This document shows positions 57,989-64,000 of a DNA stretch of 64,000 nucleotides, one piece after another. Location of the stretch: assembly GCF_964186625.1 (NCBI RefSeq), contig NZ_OZ075108.1, positions 1,984,001-2,048,000 on the forward strand, written 5' to 3'. A program made the position numbers and the translations under genes. The stretch is from Asticcacaulis sp. MM231 (GTDB lineage: Bacteria > Pseudomonadota > Alphaproteobacteria > Caulobacterales > Caulobacteraceae). The notes below the pieces were generated by a model. It worked only from the letters and a program-made list of their open reading frames with translations. It ran no database searches and was not told the DNA's origin. Numbering within the stretch: position 1 is the first letter of the stretch; each line of letters starts with the position of its first letter.

Positions 57989-58966
57989 TCAGGATTCGTA
58001 TTCCAGACCAAACTGGGCATAGAGCGCACGATCCTCGCTCCAGCGTTCCTCGACCTTGACATGCAGGAACAGGTGGACCTGGCGATCGAGCAGCTTGCCC
58101 AGTTCCTCGCGCGACTTCATGCCGATCCATTTCAGGGTCTGACCGTTCTTGCCCAGCACAATCGAACGCTGGCTGTCACGTTCGACAAAGATGGTCTGTT
58201 CGATACGCGCCGAACCATCGGCCTTGTCGGTGAAATCGGTGGTGACGACCGCCGCAGCATAGGGCAGCTCTTCGTGGACGCGCAGGAACAGCTTTTCGCG
58301 CGTGATTTCGGCGGCGAGGATACGCACCGGCGCATCGGCGGCCTGATCGGCCGGATAGAGCCAGGGACTCGCCGGCATCTTGGCCGCCAGCAGGGCGCGC
58401 AGGTCCTTGACGCCGTGGCCCTTCTCGGCCGAGATCATTAGGACGTCCTCGAAGACGCCTTCCTTGTAGAGATCGTCAGCGATGGCCAGCAGGTTCTCGC
58501 TCTTCATCAGGTCGATCTTGTTGAGCGCCAGAATGGCCTTGGCGCCATTGTCTTTCAGGCCCTTGATGATCATGTCGACGTCTTCGACCGCCTTGTGATC
58601 CGCGCCGGTCGCCTTGGTATCGCCATTAGGGTGCTTCACCGCCAGTTGCGCGGCGGCATCGACCAGCAGCACAATGCAGTCGGAATCTTCGGCGCCGCTC
58701 CAGGCCGACTTGACCATGGCGCGATCGAGGCGGCGGCGCGGCTTGAAGATACCCGGTGTATCGACCAGAATCATCTGGCAATCCCCCACCAGCGCGATCC
58801 CACGCACGGGGAAGCGCGTCGTCTGCACCTTCTGGGTCACGATGGACACCTTGGTGCCGACCAGTTGGTTGACGAGCGTCGACTTGCCGGCATTGGGCGC
58901 GCCAATAATGGCGACGAAGCCGCAGGTCGTGTTTTCAGTCGGGGTCGCTTGAGGTATTTCGGTCAA
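57989..58966 (-). CDS. era: GTPase Era
   Basis: GTPase that binds 16S rRNA during 30S maturation. The 325-residue protein has G1 GAPNAGKST (residues 22-30), G3 VDTPGIFKP and G4 NKIDLM, followed by a KH domain (LGKNGQTLKWIGMKSREELGKLL). Its ATG overlaps the rnc stop by 4 bp, giving translation coupling of two RNA-processing factors. Confidence 0.97.
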   Translation of the reverse strand: MTEIPQATPTENTTCGFVAIIGAPNAGKSTLVNQLVGTKVSIVTQKVQTTRFPVRGIALVGDCQMILVDTPGIFKPRRRLDRAMVKSAWSGAEDSDCIVLLVDAAAQLAVKHPNGDTKATGADHKAVEDVDMIIKGLKDNGAKAILALNKIDLMKSENLLAIADDLYKEGVFEDVLMISAEKGHGVKDLRALLAAKMPASPWLYPADQAADAPVRILAAEITREKLFLRVHEELPYAAAVVTTDFTDKADGSARIEQTIFVERDSQRSIVLGKNGQTLKWIGMKSREELGKLLDRQVHLFLHVKVEERWSEDRALYAQFGLEYES

Positions 58967-59697
58967 TTGAGTTTTTCTCGTTCGATAAGGCCAAGCGCGG
59001 CGGCCTTTTCGGCCTCCTGACGGGATTTGCCGGTGGCCGATTGCGGGGGAAGGTGGTCGATTCGGACCTCGATGGTGAAGACCGGGGCGTGATCAGGCCC
59101 TTTGCGGCTGACCACGCTGTAGACAGGAGCGCCCATGCCCTGAGCGACCGCCCATTCCTGCAGGAAGGACTTGGGGTTGGAGCGGGAAACATTGCCGCTT
59201 TCGGTCAGGGCCTTGAGCCACAGGGGTTTGAAGGTTTTGAGCACGGCCTCATAGCCGCCATCGATATAGACGGCGGCCATCAGGGCTTCGCAGGCATCGC
59301 CGAGGATGGTCGGGTTGGTGCGACCGCCGCTCTTGGTTTCGCCGGCGGCCAGACGGATGGCGGCGCCCAGTTCGAGCGTGCGGGCGATATCGGCGCAGGT
59401 TTCGCGGCTGACGAGCGTATGAAAGCGGCGCGACAGTTCGCCTTCGGTGGCGTCCGGCAGGGCTTCCATCAGGGCTTCGGCGATCATCAGGCCGAGCACA
59501 CGATCACCCAGAAATTCGAGGCGTTCGTTATCGGCCATCTTGCGCGCGCCTTCGGCGACCGAAGCGTGCGTCAACGCCAGTTCGAGCAGGGCGGCGTCAC
59601 GAAAGGTGTAGCCGAGATTGCTTTGCAGGACGTCGATGGCTTTCAGACGCAGATTGGTCTCTTTGGAAGGGGGCACGCGGGCATTCATCGCTTGCAT
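58963..59697 (-). CDS. rnc: Ribonuclease III
   Basis: Cuts double-stranded RNA in rRNA and mRNA processing. 244 residues from the ATG at 59697; the catalytic signature NERLEFLGDRVLGLMIAE and a C-terminal double-stranded RNA-binding domain are intact. The AAAGGG ribosome binding site fits the ATG at 59697 better than the ATG at 59688 or the TTG at 59706. That site lies inside a 15-bp hairpin (59701-59733), a candidate autoregulatory element. Confidence 0.95.
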   Translation of the reverse strand: MQAMNARVPPSKETNLRLKAIDVLQSNLGYTFRDAALLELALTHASVAEGARKMADNERLEFLGDRVLGLMIAEALMEALPDATEGELSRRFHTLVSRETCADIARTLELGAAIRLAAGETKSGGRTNPTILGDACEALMAAVYIDGGYEAVLKTFKPLWLKALTESGNVSRSNPKSFLQEWAVAQGMGAPVYSVVSRKGPDHAPVFTIEVRIDHLPPQSATGKSRQEAEKAAALGLIEREKLN

Positions 59698-59700
59698 GTA

Positions 59701-59733
59701 CAACAACCCTTTGCCAAAGGCAAAAGGTTGTTG
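59701..59733 (-). promoter_or_regulatory. Hairpin covering the rnc ribosome binding site
   Basis: On the minus strand CAACAACCTTTTGCC and GGCAAAGGGTTGTTG pair across a 3-nt loop; the only irregular pair is a G-U wobble. The second arm holds the rnc Shine-Dalgarno AAAGGG and ends 3 nt before the start codon. A second palindrome CCAAACGCTAAAGCGTTTGG lies upstream at 59748-59767. Confidence 0.65.
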
Positions 59734-59830
59734 AGCCTATGAAATCTCCAAACGCTTTAGCGTTTGGCAAGGGCGACGGCCCGCCCGAGCTGATGCGAGG
59801 TAAGCCATGCGGCGCTTCAGCTACACTTAA

Positions 59831-60709
59831 TCAGTGCAAAGGCTTGAAGAAGCGGTTCCAGTGGAAGTTAAGCCAGGTCCAGGGCTTCCACAGCGACGAG
59901 CCCTCTTTCCACGACATCAGGACCAGCACGGCGCGGCCTTCGAGATTGGCTTCCGGCACGAAACCGACGCCGGGCTCATAAGGATCTTCCGGCGAGAAGC
60001 GGCTGTCCAGCGAGTTGTCGCGGTTGTCGCCCATCACGAAGTAGTTGCCGGCGGGCACGACGAACTCACCGGTATCATCGGCGCGGCCATCCTTGACCAT
60101 GTCCTGCATCTTGTGGGTGCGGCCATCCGGCAGGGCTTCGCTGTAGGCGGTGGCGTAGCGGCCGGGGAAATCCTTGGCCTCGACCGGACCGAGATCGGTG
60201 GCCGGCACAGGCTTGCCGTTGATATAAAGCTGGTCCTGCCTCATCTGTACGGTATCGCCCGGCAGGCCAATGACGCGCTTGATATAGTCGGTCTTGTTGT
60301 CACGCGGCAGCTTGAAGACCACCACATCGCCACGCGTCGGCGCGTGGTTCATGATGCGGCCCTCGATAAATGGCAGTGTGATCGGGAAGGAATACTTGGA
60401 AATGCCATAATCCCACTTGGAGACGATGATGTAATCGCCTTCGTACAGATTGGGCTCCATCGACGCCGACGGGATGGTGAAGGGCTGGAACAGGAAGGTG
60501 CGCAGGATCAGCACCAGCAGCAGGGCAACGCCGACGACGCTGAAAATTTCCTTGGCTTCGTCGATAGCAACCTGCTTGGCGTTGCGCGTATCAACCACCT
60601 CTTCAGGTTCGGCGTGGGCTTCAGCCTCGATATGCGCGTCCACTCTGGCAGCCGTATTGGCCGCGGCGGCAATCGCCTCGTTCGCGCTGTCGTTTTCCGG
60701 TTTCGTCAT
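59831..60709 (-). CDS. lepB: Signal peptidase I
   Basis: Removes Sec and Tat signal peptides at the inner membrane. After an acidic N-terminal region there is one hydrophobic segment (IFSVVGVALLLVLILRTFLFQP). The serine nucleophile is in IPSASMEPNLYEGDY and the general-base Lys in TDYIKRVIGLPGD; MGDNRDNSLDSR marks the final box. I use the ATG at 60709 (292 residues); a GTG at 60769 with a GAGG site is also possible. It belongs to the acpS-lepB-rnc-era-recO series. Confidence 0.95.
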   Translation of the reverse strand: MTKPENDSANEAIAAAANTAARVDAHIEAEAHAEPEEVVDTRNAKQVAIDEAKEIFSVVGVALLLVLILRTFLFQPFTIPSASMEPNLYEGDYIIVSKWDYGISKYSFPITLPFIEGRIMNHAPTRGDVVVFKLPRDNKTDYIKRVIGLPGDTVQMRQDQLYINGKPVPATDLGPVEAKDFPGRYATAYSEALPDGRTHKMQDMVKDGRADDTGEFVVPAGNYFVMGDNRDNSLDSRFSPEDPYEPGVGFVPEANLEGRAVLVLMSWKEGSSLWKPWTWLNFHWNRFFKPLH

Positions 60710-60799
60710 AAGGATGGCCCCAAAGTCCCTGATAGAATGCGGGACTGCTCCCGTAATGTCAGGATTCACCTAACCTCAGATTATGGCAAGCACAAGGCT

Positions 60800-61198
60800 T
60801 TATTCCGTAGAGACCGCTTCGATAACCGCATAGGCTGTGGCGTAAGGGTCTTCGTCGCTCAGGGAGAGATGGATATGCGCCGTCTTGCCTTCCGGCAGCA
60901 GGCCGCGCAGCACCTCCTCCGCCGCGCCGTGCAGGATAACGTGCGGTTTGCCAAGATGACCGGAAACGACCTCGATATCGGTGAAGAAAAAGCCGCGCAC
61001 GCCGGTGCCCATCGCCTTGGCGACCGCTTCCTTGGCGGCGAAGCGCTTGGCGAAACTTAAGGCCGGACGCGCCGCCGCCTGAGCGTGGCTTTGTTCGCCA
61101 GGGGTATAGATGCGATCAAGAAAACGCGCCGTGAAGCGCTCCATCGACGATTCGATGCGGCGGGCGTCACACAGATCGACACCGATGCCAACGATCAT
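60800..61198 (-). CDS. acpS: Holo-[acyl-carrier-protein] synthase
   Basis: Transfers phosphopantetheine from CoA to acyl carrier protein. The 132-residue length is typical. The N-terminal metal motif GIGVDLCDARRIE and the FAAKEAVAKAMGTG segment are intact. The start overlaps the pdxJ stop by 4 bp, as in many proteobacteria. Confidence 0.96.
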   Translation of the reverse strand: MIVGIGVDLCDARRIESSMERFTARFLDRIYTPGEQSHAQAAARPALSFAKRFAAKEAVAKAMGTGVRGFFFTDIEVVSGHLGKPHVILHGAAEEVLRGLLPEGKTAHIHLSLSDEDPYATAYAVIEAVSTE

Positions 61199-61959
61199 TC
61201 CTTCACGCCTTTATGCGCGGCGTCGATCAGGTCTCGCATCCGGTGCAGCGAAGCTTCGAGACCGATAAAGATGGCCTCGCCGATCAGGAAGTGCCCGATG
61301 TTCAGTTCGCGGATATGCGGTATCCTGGCGATAAAACCGACCGTGTCGAAATCGATGCCGTGGCCGGCGTGTACCTCGATGCCGAGATCATGCGCCTGTT
61401 GAACCGCCGCCTGTAAGCGGTTCAGTTCATTGTTAAAAATGACGTCTTCCTGTTCGCGGAAAGCATCGCAAAGCGCGCCGGTGTGGAACTCGATCACCGG
61501 CGCCTTGACCAGGGCCGCCGCCCTCACCTGCGCCGGATCGGTGGCGATGAAAAGCGACGACCGAATACCCAGAGCATTGAATTTTGCAACCGCCGCGCCA
61601 ACCGCCTCCAGTTGCCCGACAACATCAAGGCCGCCCTCGGTGGTGCGTTCCTCGCGGCGTTCCGGCACCAGACAGGCGGCGTGCGGCTTCATCTCGACCG
61701 CCATGGCCACCATTTCCTCGGTCACCGCCATCTCGAAATTGAGCGGCCGGCCGAAGGTGTCGCATACCTCTTTGATGGCGAACACGTCCTTATCAAGGAT
61801 ATGGCGGCGATCTTCGCGCAGGTGCGCCGTGATGCCATCGACGCCGGCCTTGAGCGCCATTTGCACCGCACGCACCGGATCAGGCGCATGACCGCCGCGG
61901 GCGTTACGCACGGTGGCGACGTGATCAACATTGAGCCCTAAGCGGATACGGTCGTGCAT
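61195..61959 (-). CDS. pdxJ: Pyridoxine 5'-phosphate synthase
   Basis: Final ring closure of the DXP-dependent vitamin B6 pathway. The 254-residue TIM-barrel protein begins with the conserved RLGLNVDHVATVRNARGG and has DGITAHLREDRRHI and VHAGHGIDF. It is overlapped by acpS and lies 5 bp after pyrE. Confidence 0.96.
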   Translation of the reverse strand: MHDRIRLGLNVDHVATVRNARGGHAPDPVRAVQMALKAGVDGITAHLREDRRHILDKDVFAIKEVCDTFGRPLNFEMAVTEEMVAMAVEMKPHAACLVPERREERTTEGGLDVVGQLEAVGAAVAKFNALGIRSSLFIATDPAQVRAAALVKAPVIEFHTGALCDAFREQEDVIFNNELNRLQAAVQQAHDLGIEVHAGHGIDFDTVGFIARIPHIRELNIGHFLIGEAIFIGLEASLHRMRDLIDAAHKGVKE

Positions 61960-61964
61960 GGCCC

Positions 61965-62552
61965 CTAAGCCTTGGCCAGCCGGCGCGAACCGGGGTCTTC
62001 GACCGGGATAGCGGCCAGTTCGGGCGGCAGGTTATCGGCAGGGTAAGCCGGGACTTCGAGCGAGGCCAGAGCGATCAAAGGCACGCCGACATCGACCTTG
62101 CCGCCGGAGCGATCAACGATGCACGCCGCCGCCACAACATCGCCGCCGGCCGCCTTGATGGCTGCTATACATTCGCGCGACGACAGGCCCGTGGTGACGA
62201 TATCCTCAACCATCACGACCTTCTGGCCGGGCTCGATATGGAAGCCACGGCGCAACTTGAACTCACCGCCTTCGCGTTCGACATACATCGACGGCACCTT
62301 GAGGTGACGGGCGGTTTCGTAACCGGGGATGATGCCGCCGACGGCCGGCGAAATGGCGAGATCGACGGGGCCAACCGCGGCAGTGATCTTGTCGGCTAAG
62401 GCCTTGCAAAGGCGTTCGCAACGGTCGGCGTTCATGAAGACCAGGTTTTTCTGCAGGAACATCGGGCTGTGCAGGCCGGATGACAGCACAAAATGGCCTT
62501 CGCGCAGAGCGTTGGCGGCGCGGAACTCGTTGATTACGTCTTCACTGGTCAT
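61965..62552 (-). CDS. pyrE: Orotate phosphoribosyltransferase
   Basis: Joins orotate to PRPP in pyrimidine synthesis. The 195-residue protein has the catalytic lid Lys/His region [15 protein letters not shown] and the PRPP motif [17 protein letters not shown]. It heads the pyrE-pdxJ-acpS-lepB run and is divergent from an alpha/beta hydrolase. Confidence 0.96.
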   Translation of the reverse strand: MTSEDVINEFRAANALREGHFVLSSGLHSPMFLQKNLVFMNADRCERLCKALADKITAAVGPVDLAISPAVGGIIPGYETARHLKVPSMYVEREGGEFKLRRGFHIEPGQKVVMVEDIVTTGLSSRECIAAIKAAGGDVVAAACIVDRSGGKVDVGVPLIALASLEVPAYPADNLPPELAAIPVEDPGSRRLAKA

Positions 62553-62752
62553 GGGGAATCCTTGTCTGATGCCAGCGGTTTAGCGCGTTCGGTCGGCTAT
62601 TGGAAGATGAAGAATTGCGCTGAGCTTTGTTCAAACCGTCGAAATCCTAAACCTTATCTGAAAGGGCAAGCAAATAGGTTTGACAAGCGTTACGTATAGA
62701 TTGAGCATCTAGGAGACGGGCCGGAAGCGCGGCCGACGACTGAGGGGGGCTT

Positions 62753-63772
62753 ATGTTTCGAATTGTATGCGCATGTCTGCAAATTGTATTATTGTTCGGT
62801 TTACCGACGGTCTCTCATGCAGCCGAGCCCCTGCCTCTGGAAGCCTATTTTCGGCCTCAGAACGCCGTTAAATTACCGGATGGCCGGCGTTTCAATATCT
62901 TCTGTATTGGGTCTGGCGGTCCCACGGCACTGATAGACTCCAGCCTTAGTCAATGGAGTCTGGAATGGCGGGACATCCAGCGCGATCTGGCTCAAGTCAC
63001 CAGGGTCTGTACTTTCGACAGGGCCGGATACGGCTTTAGCGATCCAGGCCCCTTACCGCGTGATGCCTCTGCGGAAGTCGGCAATCTCGAAAACGCACTG
63101 AAGGCAGCGGCTATTAAACCACCCTATATATTGGTAGGGCACTCGTTGGGCGGGATAAACATGCGCCTGTTTGCCTACAAACATACCGAGGACGTTGCAG
63201 GTATTCTGTTGGTCGACCCAGCCATAGAGCATGGCGACAAACGCCTGCCCTATCCTAAAAGCTATCATGATGAAAATCTCAGCTTCTACCGTGGCTGCCT
63301 GAAACAACTCGAGGCCGGCCCGCTCACTCCCGGATTTATTCTGCCGGGGGCCGAGGATCCTTGCCTTCCTAAGCGCCCACATGATCTGTCCAAAGCCGTA
63401 TGGTCAAAGCTTACGGAAATATATTTCAGCAAGAGCCGTTTTGAAGTCATGTTATCCGAAACTGAAAGTAAGGATGAAACCTCGTCGAATGATCTTGACG
63501 CCAACCGACATAGTCTTGGCTCGATCCCCCTTGTTATCCTCTCTTCTGACAAAGCGCACTTTACTGAAGACAGGCCGAACGGTGTGGACGCGGATACACT
63601 TTATAATGCCTGGATCAGCGCCCACGAAGACCAGGCTCGCAACTCCACACAAGGAAAGAATGTCATTGTAGAGGGCGCCAGCCATTTCATATTTGAAGAA
63701 CGCCCCGACGCATTGCTTGACGCGTTCAATGAAGTTGTTCAGCAAGCGCGTGCCTCGAAGATGAAGCCGTGA
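62753..63772 (+). CDS. Exported alpha/beta hydrolase
   Basis: 339 residues with a Sec signal peptide (IVCACLQIVLLFGLPTVSHA). The hydrolase fold is recognisable: the nucleophile elbow GHSLGG, the strand VCTFDRAGYGFSDPG, and the C-terminal His in VIVEGASHFIFEE. Four cysteines occur in the mature part. The substrate is unknown. It lies between pyrE and the RelA/SpoT gene, which are usually adjacent, and its composition is more AT-rich than its neighbours, so it may be an insertion. Confidence 0.82.
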   Translation: MFRIVCACLQIVLLFGLPTVSHAAEPLPLEAYFRPQNAVKLPDGRRFNIFCIGSGGPTALIDSSLSQWSLEWRDIQRDLAQVTRVCTFDRAGYGFSDPGPLPRDASAEVGNLENALKAAAIKPPYILVGHSLGGINMRLFAYKHTEDVAGILLVDPAIEHGDKRLPYPKSYHDENLSFYRGCLKQLEAGPLTPGFILPGAEDPCLPKRPHDLSKAVWSKLTEIYFSKSRFEVMLSETESKDETSSNDLDANRHSLGSIPLVILSSDKAHFTEDRPNGVDADTLYNAWISAHEDQARNSTQGKNVIVEGASHFIFEERPDALLDAFNEVVQQARASKMKP

Positions 63773-63795
63773 TCGAAGGTATTATGAAATACCGT

Positions 63796-64000
63796 CTACC
63801 CCCTCACGCGGTCGACGCTTTCGATCATCGGTGAGGTACGCAGCGCTGCCGAAATATTGGTGATGTGGCGGGCATCCAGCACCTCGATATCGAAATCGAC
63901 ATCAAGGAAGTCCATCGGTTTGTTCGCTATCCTGATATTGACGATATTGCCCTTGGCCTCGCCGATCAACGTACACGCCTGACCGAGCACGCCCGGCTTG
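63796..64000 (-). CDS. RelA/SpoT homologue, C-terminal ACT domain (5' part beyond window)
   Basis: The visible 67 residues (KPGVLGQACTLIGEAKGNIVN..., ending PMIESVDRVRG) are a C-terminal ACT domain as found at the end of bifunctional (p)ppGpp synthetase/hydrolases. The open frame reaches the right edge. The rsh-pyrE-pdxJ-acpS order in alphaproteobacteria supports this. Only the last domain is visible, so the identity rests on the ACT domain and neighbours. Confidence 0.75.
   Translation of the reverse strand, partial: KPGVLGQACTLIGEAKGNIVNIRIANKPMDFLDVDFDIEVLDARHITNISAALRTSPMIESVDRVRG

Overview
The window reads as chromosomal DNA of an alphaproteobacterium of the order Caulobacterales, most likely Asticcacaulis or a close relative. 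This is inferred from gene content and order: bamA-rseP-dxr-cdsA-uppS-frr-pyrH-tsf-rpsB, DUF177-plsX-fabH-ihfA-merR, rsh-pyrE-pdxJ-acpS-lepB-rnc-era-recO, a pyridoxal-phosphate (C4) 5-aminolevulinate synthase, and a K+-insensitive proton pyrophosphatase. No species-level marker is present. Most of the sequence is ordinary housekeeping DNA with high coding density.

Layout. 1-9512 (minus): outer-membrane biogenesis, isoprenoid, phospholipid and translation genes from bamA (cut by the left edge) back to rpsB. 9736-19575 (minus): dnaE, lolD, lolC/E, proS, two small membrane proteins, argC, rpsI and rplM. 19802-24829: phoX, ctaA, four small genes, and a convergent Gly/Cys-rich membrane protein. 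25171-29958 (minus): tRNA-Pro, merR, ihfA, fabH, plsX, a YceD-type protein and a cytochrome bc1 chaperone. 30142-36016: bamE, a GNAT gene between inverted repeats, hppA, two envelope proteins and thiL. 36366-43486 (minus): nusB and a riboflavin cluster (ribH, ribBA, ribE, reductase-only ribD), nrdR, glyA and hemA. 43682-46481: DUF1697, hemB and small unknowns. 46482-49051: two insertion sequences of the IS701 and IS630 families, sitting together in the stop codon of one gene. 49080-57132: a polysaccharide deacetylase, two oxidoreductases, motB, bpt, parC, a diguanylate cyclase and an unknown. 57217-64000: recO-era-rnc-lepB-acpS-pdxJ-pyrE, an alpha/beta hydrolase, and the 3' end of a RelA/SpoT gene.

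Main points. Three reading frames are broken: tsf (essential), a TIGR04222-like membrane protein, and the IS630 transposase. Each becomes continuous if one T is removed from a GAGTTC on the plus strand, restoring GAGTC. GANTC is the site methylated by the Caulobacterales methylase CcrM, so I read these as methylation-linked sequencing errors rather than three mutations. A fourth break, in the IS701 transposase, lies at an A9 run that is also a classical -1 slippery sequence. Other observations of note are a 15-bp hairpin that hides the rnc ribosome binding site (possible RNase III autoregulation), three phased GAAC-N7-GAAY repeats over the dnaE promoter, a RibBA without its zinc cysteines, a RibD without its deaminase domain, and several families of intergenic palindromes. 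I found no CRISPR array, prophage, toxin-antitoxin pair or recognisable defence system.
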